A stretch of DNA of 64,000 bases, from contig PMOI01000004.1 in the NCBI GenBank assembly GCA_003162475.1, positions 316,049 to 380,048 on the forward strand, read 5' to 3'. The position numbers and the translations under genes are program-made. This DNA is from Acidimicrobiaceae bacterium. Its GTDB lineage: Bacteria; Actinomycetota; Acidimicrobiia; Acidimicrobiales; RAAP-2. Shown here piece by piece: positions 1 through 9,051 of the stretch; position 1 is the stretch's first letter; each line of letters opens with the position of its first letter. Below the pieces are notes generated by a model that saw nothing but the letters and a program-made list of their open reading frames with translations, did not search any database and was not told the origin of the DNA.

Positions 1-35
1 CATCCGTCGAAGAGCAATCGAGCGACGCGCCATGA
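1..35 (+). CDS. 3' end of an upstream gene (partial)
   Basis: The third reading frame is open from the window edge and stops with TGA at 33-35, giving a tail that reads SVEEQSSDAP. This stop overlaps the ATG of the next gene as ATGA, the usual sign of translational coupling. In operons for opine or D-hydroxyproline oxidases the gene before the FAD subunit is often a small (2Fe-2S) ferredoxin-like subunit, but ten residues cannot show that. The identity is unknown. Confidence 0.45.
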   Translation, partial: SVEEQSSDAP

Positions 36-1438
36 AAATCGTCGTCATCGGCGCCGGACCGGCCGGTCTTGCGGCCGCACGGGCCGCCCTTGACGCGAAC
101 CAACGCGTTGTCTTGCTCGACGCGGCCGATGACCTCGGTGGTCAGTACTGGCGTCACCTCCCGTCGAGCCGCCCGTCGAGCAACGAAGCCGTGTTGCACC
201 ACCAGTGGACGAACTTCGTCGAACTTCGTGCCCGTCTTGAAGATGATCCGCTCTGCGAAGTCGTCACGTCCGCTCACGTGTGGGCGATCGATCGCGCTGG
301 TATCCACGTGCTCGTGGGACCGCCCGACGGTCCCGACCGTGAACGACGTACGTACCCCACGGACGCGGTCGTGGTGGCGACGGGAGCGCACGACCGGGTG
401 CTACCAGTTCCGGGTTGGGAGCTGCCGGGCGTCTACAGCGCCGGTGGCGCGCAGGCCCTCGCGAAGGGAGACCGCGTGGCCGTGGGCGAGCGCGTGCTCG
501 TCGCCGGGTCTGGCCCCTTTCTTCTTCCCGTCGCTCTCTCCTTGGCGAACAGCACCAGTACGGTCGTCGGGGTCGTCGAAGCCAGTCGAGCCAGGCGCGT
601 CGCGAGCAGCTGGGCCGCTCGCCCGTGGGAACTCGTGGGTGCTCGCACGAAGGTCGCCGAGGCGGGGTCGTACGCGAGAGAGTTTGCAAGGCACCGAATC
701 CCCTACGTGATGGGTCGAGCGGTGACGGCCATCCACGGCGCGGAGTGCGTCGAGTCCGTCACCATCGCGGCCGTCGACTCGTCGTGGGCGCCCATCGTCG
801 GTACCGAGTACTCGCTCGCGGTCGACGCGGTCTGCCTCGGTCACGGTTTCACGCCTCGTCTCGAACTCGCGATCGCTCTTGGCTGCCAACTCAACGATCG
901 ACGGTTCGTCGCGATCGACGAGGGCCAGCGAACGAGCGTCGTCGGCGTCTACGCGGCCGGTGAGATTACTGGCGTGGGCGGCGCCGATCTCGCGCTGGTC
1001 GAGGGGACCATCGCCGGCCACCTCGCGGCGGGCGGACGCCTCGACGACGAAGTACTTGGCCAAGCTCGCAGACATCGCGCCACGTGGCGACGTTTCGCTG
1101 CTCGACTCGACGTGGCCCACGCGATTGGAGAGCGCTGGTCTCAGTGGTTGACCCCCGAGACCACCATCTGTCGCTGTGAAGATGTGACGTACCAGCAACT
1201 TCGCACCGTCGCGCGCGTCACCGACTCGTCGGGTCTACGTTCCTTGAAACTCACCTCTCGAGCGGGGCTCGGGATCTGTCAGGGTCGAACCTGCGGACGG
1301 ACCATCGAGTCGCTCTTAGGCGCGTGGTCGAACGAGGGTGGTCTCATCGACGGGGTGACGACGGACCGACGACCAATCGCGGTGCCGGTGCGCCTCGGTG
1401 AACTGCGTGTCGACTCACGCGACGCGGCCACTGACTGA
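32..1438 (+). CDS. FAD/NAD(P)-dependent oxidoreductase with C-terminal BFD-like [2Fe-2S] domain, D-hydroxyproline/opine oxidase alpha-subunit type
   Basis: The 468-residue protein opens with a Rossmann FAD site (GAGPAG at residues 7-12), has a second nucleotide-binding segment (VLVAGSGP, about 155-162) and a third FAD contact (VYAAGE, about 306-311). The C-terminal 90 residues carry Cys380, Cys382, Cys416 and Cys421, the C-x-C...C-x4-C pattern of BFD-like [2Fe-2S] domains. This layout is that of HcnB, OoxA and the large subunit of D-hydroxyproline dehydrogenase, which work with small subunits. The overlapping upstream stop codon fits such a partner. With a hydroxyproline-epimerase-type gene 10 kb away, oxidation of cis-4-hydroxy-D-proline to pyrroline-4-hydroxy-2-carboxylate is the likely reaction. 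That is an inference from context, and opine or D-amino-acid oxidation are alternatives. The family call is firm. Confidence 0.85.
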   Translation: MKIVVIGAGPAGLAAARAALDANQRVVLLDAADDLGGQYWRHLPSSRPSSNEAVLHHQWTNFVELRARLEDDPLCEVVTSAHVWAIDRAGIHVLVGPPDGPDRERRTYPTDAVVVATGAHDRVLPVPGWELPGVYSAGGAQALAKGDRVAVGERVLVAGSGPFLLPVALSLANSTSTVVGVVEASRARRVASSWAARPWELVGARTKVAEAGSYAREFARHRIPYVMGRAVTAIHGAECVESVTIAAVDSSWAPIVGTEYSLAVDAVCLGHGFTPRLELAIALGCQLNDRRFVAIDEGQRTSVVGVYAAGEITGVGGADLALVEGTIAGHLAAGGRLDDEVLGQARRHRATWRRFAARLDVAHAIGERWSQWLTPETTICRCEDVTYQQLRTVARVTDSSGLRSLKLTSRAGLGICQGRTCGRTIESLLGAWSNEGGLIDGVTTDRRPIAVPVRLGELRVDSRDAATD

Positions 1439-1464
1439 GACCGCGACCGACGGAGGCCTCACCG

Positions 1465-2376
1465 TCAAGCGGTCGGTGGGTCGTGACGAGCGAGAAAGTC
1501 GCTCAACACACTGAAGTACGCCTCGGGCTCTTCGACGAAGGGCATGTGACTCGATTCCTCGAAGATCGTCCAGCGCACGTCGGGAATCTCGTCGACGAAG
1601 GCTTGCTGGGTCGCGGGCGTCGCTTCGTCGTAACGACCCGACAGCACGAGGGTCGGCACGGTAATCGTGCCTAACTGACCGACCACGCTCCACTCACGAA
1701 GGGTTCCCGTGCAGAACATCTCATTGGGTCCGATCATCGCGCCGTACACCGTCGAATCTTCCGCGACCGCGTCAAAGGACGCCTGCACCTCGTCCGGGTA
1801 GGGCAGTACGCGACAGATGTGCCGGTCGTAGAAGGCCTGGGTCGCCTCGAGGTACTCGGGGTCGTTAATGGTGCCGGCCGCTTCGTGGCGATCAAAGACC
1901 TCGGGGAGATCCCCGGGTAGTTCGCGGCGAAGTCGATGCGCCTCGTCGAGCAGTAACTGTTCGGAGGCCAGAGCGTTGCTCAGTATCAGTGAGCGAAGAC
2001 CACGCGGTTGGCGAAGCGCATGCTCGGCGCCGAGCATGCCGCCCCACGACTGGCCGAGCAAGTGGTAGTCCTCGGCGACGCCGAGGTGACGAAGCAGGTT
2101 GTCGAGTTCGTCGAGAAAGAGTTGGACCGTCCAGAACTCGCCACCCTTCTGGGGTAGCCGAGTCGAACGCCCGCAGCCGACCTGGTCGTAGTGCACGATG
2201 GGTCGTCCCGTGGCGGCGAGTTCGCTGAGTGAGAGCACGTAGTCGTGCGTGAATCCAGGTCCGCCGTGGACGACGACGAGTGGTGTCATCGATGAGTTCA
2301 AGTCGCCGGTGATTCGAAACCACGTCTCGTATCCCCGGTAGGGAGCGATCCCCGTCGTGGTTGCTTCACGGACCAT
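1465..2376 (-). CDS. Alpha/beta hydrolase, proline iminopeptidase-type (peptidase family S33)
   Basis: A 303-residue cytosolic serine hydrolase with the family S33 signature set: oxyanion-hole HGGPG at 37-41, nucleophile elbow GQSWGG with Ser110, and a late Asp (GRYDEATP) and His (SSHMPF) that complete the triad. Proteins of this type release N-terminal proline or other residues from small peptides, or act as amino-acid amidases. The ATG at 2376 has a good AAAGGAGAG ribosome site. It is the last gene of a four-gene minus-strand operon (M20 peptidase, GntR, hydrolase, this gene). Its neighbours are other proline-directed peptidases and hydroxyproline genes, so trimming of proline-rich peptides is a sensible role. 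The exact substrate cannot be read from the sequence. Confidence 0.85.
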   Translation of the reverse strand: MVREATTTGIAPYRGYETWFRITGDLNSSMTPLVVVHGGPGFTHDYVLSLSELAATGRPIVHYDQVGCGRSTRLPQKGGEFWTVQLFLDELDNLLRHLGVAEDYHLLGQSWGGMLGAEHALRQPRGLRSLILSNALASEQLLLDEAHRLRRELPGDLPEVFDRHEAAGTINDPEYLEATQAFYDRHICRVLPYPDEVQASFDAVAEDSTVYGAMIGPNEMFCTGTLREWSVVGQLGTITVPTLVLSGRYDEATPATQQAFVDEIPDVRWTIFEESSHMPFVEEPEAYFSVLSDFLARHDPPTA

Positions 2377-2453
2377 CGCAATACTCTCCTTTGTGGTGAC
2401 AATGCTTATCGCGGCGTGGCGTGCTCGACACGCCGAAAAATCGAACGATCACG

Positions 2454-3257
2454 TCACGACGCCGGCACGGTATCGAGCCAGCGCAAGACCGTCTCGTTGA
2501 AGGCGTCGGCGAACTCCCAGATGCAGCAGTGGCCACCGGGCGTTGTTGCCCACGTAGAACCCGGCATGAGTTCGTGAAGTTTGTGCGATAGCGAGACCGG
2601 GATGAGGATGTCGTTCTCACCGGCCAGCACGAGGGTAGGCACCCGGAGTGCGCCCAGTCGTGTGGTGGCGTCGTGGGTCTGGATGGAACTCAGCTGGGCC
2701 AGGTACGCCGGGACGGATTGATTGACGAAGCGCATCGCAGTCTCGACCTCAGCCAAGAGTTCGGGCTGCGACTCGAAGAAGTCAACGGTGAAGCCCCAGA
2801 GCACGACGTCGCGCATGATGGTCGCCACGCCCACGACCGGGGCGAGCTCTGCCCACAGCGCGTACATGCGTGAACAAAATGGTCCGGGCGCCGCGTACGT
2901 GCAGGCCATGGTGACACTCGCGACGTCCTCTGGATAGGCGAGGGCGTACTCCTGAACGATCATGCCGCCCATGGAGATGCCGAGAAGGTGGAAGTCTTTC
3001 AGACCGAGGTGGTCTACGAGGGCCTTGGCGTCGTCAGCGAACATCCTCGTCGTGTACGGACCCGGCGGCGTCGAACTGAGTCCGACGCCGCGATTGTCGA
3101 ATCGAACGACGCGGTAGCCCGCCGCCAGGAAGGCCGGCACTTGGGCCGACCACGTGTCCAGGTCGTCACCGAGTCCATTGACGAAGAGAATCGTCCGGGG
3201 ACCTTCACCTTGGTCGCGGTAGTTGATCTCGATGTCGTTAGTGCTGAGGGTGGGCAT
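2454..3257 (-). CDS. Alpha/beta hydrolase (3-oxoadipate enol-lactonase-like)
   Basis: A 267-residue single-domain alpha/beta hydrolase. It has an FVNGLGDD oxyanion segment, DNRGVGLS, the nucleophile elbow GISMGG near residue 95, an Asp in GENDILIP and the catalytic His in GGHCCIWE close to the C-terminus. Relatives include enol-lactonases and small esterases or amidases. The ATG at 3257 follows a GGAG site and lies inside the end of the gntR gene, overlapping it by 20 bases, so the two are probably translated together. Downstream is a second, S33-type hydrolase. The sequence supports hydrolase activity but not a particular ester, lactone or amide. Confidence 0.8.
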   Translation of the reverse strand: MPTLSTNDIEINYRDQGEGPRTILFVNGLGDDLDTWSAQVPAFLAAGYRVVRFDNRGVGLSSTPPGPYTTRMFADDAKALVDHLGLKDFHLLGISMGGMIVQEYALAYPEDVASVTMACTYAAPGPFCSRMYALWAELAPVVGVATIMRDVVLWGFTVDFFESQPELLAEVETAMRFVNQSVPAYLAQLSSIQTHDATTRLGALRVPTLVLAGENDILIPVSLSHKLHELMPGSTWATTPGGHCCIWEFADAFNETVLRWLDTVPAS

Positions 3258-4053
3258 GGTCTCCTTCGTCCGGTGGGCCTTCTTGTTGCTCGTCAGGGGA
3301 ATCGTTCACGTTGTCGAAGAGGTCGCGAATGGTCTGCTCGGTGAGTGAGAAGTGCTCCAACGCGAGGGTGCCGGCACGTTCGTCGTCACCCTCGATAACG
3401 GCGTCAACGAGACCCGGGTGTTGCTGGAGACCGCGCTCGCGAAGGGCGGGACTCCAAGGATCCACGCCCATGCCGAGGCTGACGTCGCGATTGATGGTCC
3501 GGCTTAGCTCCACCAAGTAGGGGTTACCCGTCGCCGCGACGATCGCTCGGTGGAGTTCGAGGTCGGCGAACTGGGACGAAGCGCGATGCGCCGGTGACGC
3601 CACGTACTGTTCCAGCGCTCGACGCAGTGTGTCCACGTTGCTCTGCGTGCGTCGCCGCGCCGCGACGCGCGCGATCTCGGCTTCGACGATGGCGCGATAG
3701 TCGAAGAGGTGCTCGAGACGCGTCCAGTCGGGCAGTAGCGTTCGTCGAATCATGCCGGGCGTGTCGGTGCGCCACACCGACTCGACGAAGATGCCGCCAC
3801 CGTTGCCGCGACGAACGCTCACGTAGCCTGACGCGAGCAGCGACGCGATGCCTTGACGCACGGTCGTGCGACTCACGCCGAGCATCGAGGCGAGATCGCG
3901 TTCCGAGGGCAGGCTCTCTCCGACAGCGAACTGACCGAGCGCGAGCGCCGTCACGAGTCGGTCAGCCACCTGTTCACCGGCAGAACGCGACAGCAGGGGC
4001 TTCAGCACCTTGTGCGCTGGTGCCGCTACGCTCTCCACCTCCACCCGCGTCAC
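3238..4053 (-). CDS. GntR-family transcriptional regulator (FCD subfamily)
   Basis: This 271-residue regulator has an N-terminal winged helix-turn-helix (about 30-95, with GESLPSERDLASMLGVSR and a glycine-rich wing) followed by an all-helical FCD ligand-binding domain. It starts with GTG at 4053, overlapping the M20 peptidase stop as GTGA, and its own stop overlaps the next gene. It is therefore the second gene of the operon at 5333-1465 and likely controls it in response to a carboxylate or amino acid. A second, different FCD regulator is encoded at 9052. Which of the two reads the shared operator motif at 5539, 8992 and 9753 cannot be decided here, though the 9052 gene is the better candidate because one site lies in its own promoter. 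Confidence 0.9.
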   Translation of the reverse strand: MTRVEVESVAAPAHKVLKPLLSRSAGEQVADRLVTALALGQFAVGESLPSERDLASMLGVSRTTVRQGIASLLASGYVSVRRGNGGGIFVESVWRTDTPGMIRRTLLPDWTRLEHLFDYRAIVEAEIARVAARRRTQSNVDTLRRALEQYVASPAHRASSQFADLELHRAIVAATGNPYLVELSRTINRDVSLGMGVDPWSPALRERGLQQHPGLVDAVIEGDDERAGTLALEHFSLTEQTIRDLFDNVNDSPDEQQEGPPDEGDHAHPQH

Positions 4054-5333
4054 AGCAGCTCATTCGCGAAGGCGAGTCCCGCGATGAAGTGTGCCAGCGT
4101 CTGGGCGCCCTTCACGATGCTTGAGAGTTCTACCGACTCGTCGACGCCGTGGATGTTGCGTGCTACCGGTCCGTAACAGAGGGCCGGCACGTTGGCTTGA
4201 TTCAAGTAGAAACGAGCGTCGGTGGTGCTGCCACCCACGTGCGTGCCCGGGCGCGAGCCGTGCGTCGCAGCGTGGGCGTCGCCGACCGCGCCAATGAGTG
4301 GTGAGTCTTCATCCAATAAGTACCCTTGGGCGCGGAAACCCGTCGAGGAGAACGTCACGCGAAGACCGCTCTCGTTCGAGATCGCCGCGACGACCACCGA
4401 CTTGATCTCTTCGATCGCTTGTTCGGACGTCCACTTCGTCGGATGTCCGAAGCGCACGCCCAACGTGACGACCGACGCGACGCTCGATCGCCAGTCTCCG
4501 GCGCGCACGAGTCCGACGTTCACGTTGTAGGGCTGGCTCAGATCGCGGAAACGAGCCTCGGGGTGTTCCTTCGCGACGTACCGGCCGAGGTCTTCGAGTA
4601 CCGGCACGAGACGAAGCGCGGCGTCGAGCGGGTGTTCGAGGCGGTCCGCGGCTTCGGCGTGACCACCCGCGCCTTGCACGGTGACGTCGACCCAGACGAT
4701 CCCCGTGCCGCCGACCAGCATCTCGAGGTCCGTGGGTTCAGTGACGACGACGTAGTCCGCCGTGACACCGTGGCGAAGGGCCGCCAACGTCCCGTTGCCG
4801 GTGCACTCTTCTTCAATGACCGAGAGGACGCCGAGGGGCAGCGTGAGTGCTGCGGGCAGCACCTCACGAAGTGCGTCGATGGCGAGCGTCGCCATCGCGA
4901 TGCCGCCCTTCATGTCGCCGGCGCCGCGACCGAACAGCCAGCCGTCTCGACGCACGGGCGTCCACGGCGCGTTCGTCCACCCGAGCGCGTCGGCCGGTAC
5001 CACGTCGACGTGTCCGTTGAGGAGAAGAGTGAGATGGTCACTGCTGGTCGTTGCGAGGACGTCCCCGCGACCTTCGTACGACACTTGTGGGACTCCGGCA
5101 ATTGGGTCGTCACCGATCGACTCAGGTACGTCGACCCGCGACACCGACAGGCCGAGGCGCGACAGTTCGCCAGCGACGACGAGTTGCGCGCCAGACTCTT
5201 CGCCGACCGTGCTCGCTTCGGCGACGAGTCGCTCAAGGAACGTGAAGGCGTGTTCGCTTCGATTGACGACGGCATCCTTCAAACGAGCCGTCGTCGTCTC
5301 GTCGAGTTCCACGAACTTCAAAGGTCTAGTCAT
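4050..5333 (-). CDS. M20 family metallopeptidase (ArgE/DapE/acetylornithine deacetylase-like)
   Basis: Using the ATG at 5333 the protein has 427 residues. It shows the M20 two-zinc site: His108 and the catalytic Asp110 in NGHVDVV, Asp140 in GRGAGDMKGG, and the Glu174-Glu175 pair in SVIEEECTGNG, followed by a dimerisation domain and a late His segment (GSTTDARFYL...PVARNIHGVDE). Such enzymes cleave N-acyl amino acids or dipeptides in the cytosol. A GTG at 5351 would add six residues, but the ATG has the nearer AGG ribosome site. It heads a tightly overlapping minus-strand operon and is divergent from the peptide-binding protein gene at 5567. The natural substrate is not known. Confidence 0.85.
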   Translation of the reverse strand: MTRPLKFVELDETTTARLKDAVVNRSEHAFTFLERLVAEASTVGEESGAQLVVAGELSRLGLSVSRVDVPESIGDDPIAGVPQVSYEGRGDVLATTSSDHLTLLLNGHVDVVPADALGWTNAPWTPVRRDGWLFGRGAGDMKGGIAMATLAIDALREVLPAALTLPLGVLSVIEEECTGNGTLAALRHGVTADYVVVTEPTDLEMLVGGTGIVWVDVTVQGAGGHAEAADRLEHPLDAALRLVPVLEDLGRYVAKEHPEARFRDLSQPYNVNVGLVRAGDWRSSVASVVTLGVRFGHPTKWTSEQAIEEIKSVVVAAISNESGLRVTFSSTGFRAQGYLLDEDSPLIGAVGDAHAATHGSRPGTHVGGSTTDARFYLNQANVPALCYGPVARNIHGVDESVELSSIVKGAQTLAHFIAGLAFANELL

Positions 5334-5538
5334 TAGACCTAACGCTCTCACGCAGTGGCGTCGATGTCAAAGATGGGCCGTTCGATCGCCTCGTGCCGTA
5401 GCTGGAGATTCGAGGGAATGGTGTCATAATCCCCAGTCTTTGCAAGGGTTCTGCCACTGCACGTCCTCGGCATGACTCGTCGGGCACGAGGGTCTCCACG
5501 CTGCGGTTGCATTGGCTGACTGGGCTGGCTATCGTCAA

Positions 5539-5554
5539 GTGTCACATATTACAG
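5539..5554 (+). promoter_or_regulatory. Predicted GntR operator, site 1 (upstream of peptide-binding protein gene)
   Basis: GTGTCACATATTACAG lies 12 bases before the ATG at 5567. It matches the sites at 9753 (14 of 16 positions) and 8992 (11 to 12 of 16). The shared pattern is an imperfect palindrome, GTGTnAnATnTnACAC. It overlaps the place where a -10 element would sit, so a bound regulator would block transcription of the binding-protein gene, and it also lies in the divergent promoter region of the M20 operon. Confidence 0.6.
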
Positions 5555-5566
5555 CTGGGAGACACG

Positions 5567-7381
5567 ATGACACTGTCCATGTACCAAAGGCTCGGGCGCC
5601 GAGGCACGACGCTCGTTCTCGCAGCGTCGCTCGGCATCGTGAGCGTTGGCGCGAGCGTCGCCGCGTCGAGCGCGAGTGCGTCGGCCGCGCCGAGCGGCAA
5701 CGTGACCTTCGCGCTACCGCCTGCGACCGTTCCCAACTACATCTTCCCGATCTTCAGTGGCGCTCAGGACAGCATCGTCAACGTGTACCAGATGCAGCAG
5801 ATCATGTTCCGCACGTTGTACTACTTCGGCAAGGGTAAGTCGCCGGGTATCAACGAGTCGTTGTCCTTGGCGCAGTTGCCCGTGTTCAGCAACGGAAACA
5901 AGACCGTCACTATCACGTTGAAGAAGTACAACTGGTCTAACGGGACTCCGGTCACGTCGCGCGACGTCGTGTTCTTCATGAACCTGTTGAAGGCCGACCA
6001 GAGTAACTGGGCTATCTACGTGCCCGGCGAGTTCCCCGCCAACGTGACGTCGGTCACGGCGCCCAACGCCTCGACGGTCGTCATGCACCTCGACAAGGCG
6101 TACTCAACGACGTGGTTTCTCTACAACGAGTTGAGCCAGATCACGCCACTGCCGCAGAAGGCGTGGGACAAGGAGTCAGCGACGGGCGCGGTCGGCAACT
6201 TTGACGAGACGGCCAGCGGTGCGAAGGCGGTCTTCAACTACCTGACGAAGCAGGCCGAGACGACGTCGACCTACTCAACGGACCCCCTGTGGCAGGTCGT
6301 CGATGGCCCCTTCAAGCTCAAGACCTACCAGGCCACGGGTTACAGCGTGTACGTAGCGAACTCCAAGTACTCGGGCCCCATCAAGCCGTCCATCGCCTCG
6401 TTGACTGAGGTTCCCTTCACGACGGACGCAGCGGAGTACAACGCGGTGCGCTCGGGAACGCTCGACTACGGCTACGTGCCACCGCAAGACGCGAGCCAGA
6501 TTCCCGCGTTGACGAGCGTCGGCGACACCATCAAACCGTGGGTCGGTTGGGACATCAACTACTTCCCGATCAACTTCAACAACCCAACGGTCGGGCCGAT
6601 GTTCAAGCAGTTGTATATTCGCCAAGCCGTCCAAGAGATGGTGGACCAAAACACCGACATCAAAAAGGCACTCTACGGTTACGGCACGCCGACCTACGGA
6701 CCGGTGCCAGTGTCGCCGAAGAACACGTTCACCAGTCCGCAAGAGTCCGTCAACCTCTACCCGTACAGTCCGAAGAAGTCAGCGGCGTTATTGAAGAGCC
6801 ACGGGTGGAAGGTGGTGCCTCACGGGACCACCACGTGCGCGAAGCCGGGAACGGCAGCCAACGAGTGCGGCGCGGGTATCAAGGCGGGCGCGAAGCTCGC
6901 CTTCAACTTGCAGTACGACACGGGCGTGACGTACACCGCGGTCATGATGGAGCAGTTCAAGTCGAACCTGGCCCTCGACGGGATCCAACTCACCTTGACG
7001 ACGGCTCCGTTCAACTCGATCATCACGAACGCGGCGCCGTGCACCGTCGGCCCGACGTGCACCTGGCAGATGGAGAACTGGGGCGGCGGCTGGACGTTCG
7101 GACCGAACTTCGCACCCACGGGCGAGACCCTCTTCGCCACGGCCGCGGGCTTTAACGAGGGCCGTTACTCGAGTGCGGTCAACGACGCGAACATCAACGC
7201 GACGCACGTCGTGTCCGGACTTTCGGTCTTCTACAAGTACGAGAACTATCTCTCGGCGCAACTTCCCGTCATCTGGCAGCCCGCTCCGGACTATCAGATA
7301 TCAGCACTCAGCAAGTCGCTCACGGGCGTCACGCAGAGTCCCGAGGAGAACTTCACGCCTGAGAACTGGAAGCTCAAGTAG
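5567..7381 (+). CDS. ABC transporter substrate-binding protein, family 5 (peptide/opine type)
   Basis: The 604-residue secreted protein starts at the ATG at 5567 (GGGAG ribosome site five bases away). The reading frame is open to 5507, but the upstream part has no signal features. Residues 1-40 form a Sec signal with two arginines, a hydrophobic core and an Ala-Ser-Ala rich cleavage region. I see no lipobox cysteine, so anchoring is unclear. The rest matches SBP_bac_5 (DppA/OppA): NWSNGTPVTSRDVVFF, YIRQAVQEMVDQ and a bilobal fold. No permease or ATPase gene lies beside it in this island. It may work with a transporter outside the window or share the one at 32807-36804. The operator-like site at 5539 ties it to the hydroxyproline genes. 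Confidence 0.88.
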   Translation: MTLSMYQRLGRRGTTLVLAASLGIVSVGASVAASSASASAAPSGNVTFALPPATVPNYIFPIFSGAQDSIVNVYQMQQIMFRTLYYFGKGKSPGINESLSLAQLPVFSNGNKTVTITLKKYNWSNGTPVTSRDVVFFMNLLKADQSNWAIYVPGEFPANVTSVTAPNASTVVMHLDKAYSTTWFLYNELSQITPLPQKAWDKESATGAVGNFDETASGAKAVFNYLTKQAETTSTYSTDPLWQVVDGPFKLKTYQATGYSVYVANSKYSGPIKPSIASLTEVPFTTDAAEYNAVRSGTLDYGYVPPQDASQIPALTSVGDTIKPWVGWDINYFPINFNNPTVGPMFKQLYIRQAVQEMVDQNTDIKKALYGYGTPTYGPVPVSPKNTFTSPQESVNLYPYSPKKSAALLKSHGWKVVPHGTTTCAKPGTAANECGAGIKAGAKLAFNLQYDTGVTYTAVMMEQFKSNLALDGIQLTLTTAPFNSIITNAAPCTVGPTCTWQMENWGGGWTFGPNFAPTGETLFATAAGFNEGRYSSAVNDANINATHVVSGLSVFYKYENYLSAQLPVIWQPAPDYQISALSKSLTGVTQSPEENFTPENWKLK

Positions 7382-7407
7382 GTCGACCTCCCCAGAGCAG
7401 CGCGACG

Positions 7408-7445
7408 GGTGCGTCGTGACGGACCACCAGCCGTCACGACGCACC
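7408..7445. terminator. Bidirectional hairpin terminator between convergent genes
   Basis: A perfect 15-base-pair stem (7408-7422 with 7431-7445) and an 8-base loop lie between the stop of the binding-protein gene (7381) and the stop of the convergent Xaa-Pro aminopeptidase gene (7493). It is followed by a T-rich GTTTCATT. The position and stem strength fit termination from both sides. Confidence 0.75.
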
Positions 7446-7492
7446 GTTTCATTAGTGCGTTGACGATTCTCGACCCGACGAACGTCGAGGAA

Positions 7493-8977
7493 CTACAGAA
7501 GGATGTTCGAACTCGGTTGGGCGAGGAGTACGGACATCCAGGCCTCGAGTTCTTTCGGCTCACTTGGTAGCCCCGCCGTCATGACGCGACATCCTTCGTT
7601 CGTCACGACGACATCCTCTTCGATGCGTACGCCGATTCCTCGGTAGCGTTCGGGCACCGTGAGGTCGTTCGCTTGAAAGTACAGGCCCGGTTCGACGGTA
7701 AGGACGTTGCCGACCTCGAGCGGGTCCTCGGGAAAGATCGTGTCGCGCGCACTCGTACAGTCGTGGACGTCGACGCCCAGCATGTGCGACGTGCCGCACA
7801 CGATGTAGCGAGCGTAGAGAGGCAGCTCGGGTCGAAGTGACACTTCGGTGCCTACGTCGAGGATCCCGAGATCGAAGAGTCCCTCGGCCAAAACCCGGAT
7901 CGCCGCGCGGTGCTGATCCTGACCACGCGCGCCCGGGCGAACGGCAGCGATGCCCGCTTGCGTCGCGGCGTAGACGATGTCGTAGATCTCGCGTTGTTCG
8001 CGGGTGAAGGTGCCCGAGATGGGTAACGTTCGCGTGACGTCGCTCGTGTAGAGGTCGTAGCTTTCGACGCCGGCGTCGAGCAGCAGCAGGTCCCCCAGGC
8101 GTACTTCACCGTCGTTGCGGGTCCAGTGCAGGATGGTCGCGTGCGCGCCCGCCGCGGCGATCGTGCGATAGCCGGTGTCGTTGCCGTCGCTGCGCGCTCG
8201 AAGGTTGAAGATGCCTTCGATGACACGCTCGCTGCGCCCCACCGCTAACGGCAGCGCGCGTACGACGTCTTCGAAGCCGAGCACGGTCGTGTCCACGGCC
8301 TCTTGCAGGCGCGCGATCTCGTAGTCGTCCTTGATGAGGCGTAGCTCGTGGAGCTTCCTCTTCAGTAGTCCGTCATCGCTCGAGGGCACGGCGTCCTCGA
8401 CGCGATCATCGAAACCTCGAAGAACGATCAAGTCATCTCCCGACGAGGCGAGATCCTTTTCGAGCGTTTCCAACGGCGCCGTGTCGATGCCCCAACGGCG
8501 CTCGGCGTCGAGTAGTGACCGCCGTGGCCCGACCCAGAGTTCACCGTGGCGCGCGTTCGAGAAGAACTCGTGCGTTCGAGCGTCGCGTCGTTCGTTGAGG
8601 TAGAGCGTCGACTGGTCACTCGTACCGGCGTGCACTACCAAGACCGCGTCAGGATCGTCGCACGCGCTGAGCCAGAAGAAGTCAGAGCCGGGGCGAAAGT
8701 TGAACTCTTGATCGTTCGCTCGTATCTTCGCCCCGCCGTTAGGAATGACCAGTGTGTGGTTGGGAAAGAGTGAGTGGATGGCGTGGCGTCGTCGACGCGT
8801 GTGCTCGACGGCGCGATGGGGAGATTCCTCGAGCGGCTTCTCTTCCCAGCGCTGCGTCATGTACTCCTGGAAGGGTCGCGCGATGGGAGGATTCGGCCCA
8901 TTCCATATCCAGTGCTCACTCTCGGGATATTCTGCGGACACGTCCGGCGTAGGGAAATTCGAATCACTCTCGGTCAC
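7493..8977 (-). CDS. Xaa-Pro aminopeptidase (peptidase M24B, PepP-type)
   Basis: The 494-residue protein has an N-terminal AMP_N domain (about 55-190, with FRPGSDFFWLSA) and a C-terminal pita-bread domain. All five metal ligands of active M24 enzymes are present: Asp301, Asp313, His398, Glu429 and Glu453. It should remove any N-terminal residue that precedes proline in a peptide, using two Mn2+ ions in the cytosol. The GTG start at 8977 lies only 15 bases from the operator-like site at 8992, and a TACGCT -10-like hexamer sits just before it, so the transcript may be leaderless. It is divergent from the gntR gene at 9052. In this island it fits degradation of proline- and hydroxyproline-rich peptides. 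Confidence 0.92.
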   Translation of the reverse strand: MTESDSNFPTPDVSAEYPESEHWIWNGPNPPIARPFQEYMTQRWEEKPLEESPHRAVEHTRRRRHAIHSLFPNHTLVIPNGGAKIRANDQEFNFRPGSDFFWLSACDDPDAVLVVHAGTSDQSTLYLNERRDARTHEFFSNARHGELWVGPRRSLLDAERRWGIDTAPLETLEKDLASSGDDLIVLRGFDDRVEDAVPSSDDGLLKRKLHELRLIKDDYEIARLQEAVDTTVLGFEDVVRALPLAVGRSERVIEGIFNLRARSDGNDTGYRTIAAAGAHATILHWTRNDGEVRLGDLLLLDAGVESYDLYTSDVTRTLPISGTFTREQREIYDIVYAATQAGIAAVRPGARGQDQHRAAIRVLAEGLFDLGILDVGTEVSLRPELPLYARYIVCGTSHMLGVDVHDCTSARDTIFPEDPLEVGNVLTVEPGLYFQANDLTVPERYRGIGVRIEEDVVVTNEGCRVMTAGLPSEPKELEAWMSVLLAQPSSNILL

Positions 8978-8991
8978 CGGCGAAGCGTACT

Positions 8992-9007
8992 GTGTGACAC
9001 GTTACTG
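8992..9007 (+). promoter_or_regulatory. Predicted GntR operator, site 2 (between pepP and gntR)
   Basis: GTGTGACACGTTACTG lies in the 74-base divergent region between the Xaa-Pro aminopeptidase (start 8977) and gntR (start 9052). It matches 12 of 16 positions of the site at 9753 and keeps the GTGTGACA and TTAC halves. Its location suggests autoregulation of gntR together with control of the peptidase. Confidence 0.6.
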
Positions 9008-9051
9008 TGTCAACGGCGACGGGAAGCCGTCGTCGTGAGAAGGGGGAATGA

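Noticed and set aside
4326..5336. Plus-strand open frame of 336 codons opposite the M20 peptidase
   Set aside because: It is antisense to a gene with a complete metal site. Its translation is arginine/glutamate-rich with no domain, as expected from codon bias in high-G+C DNA.
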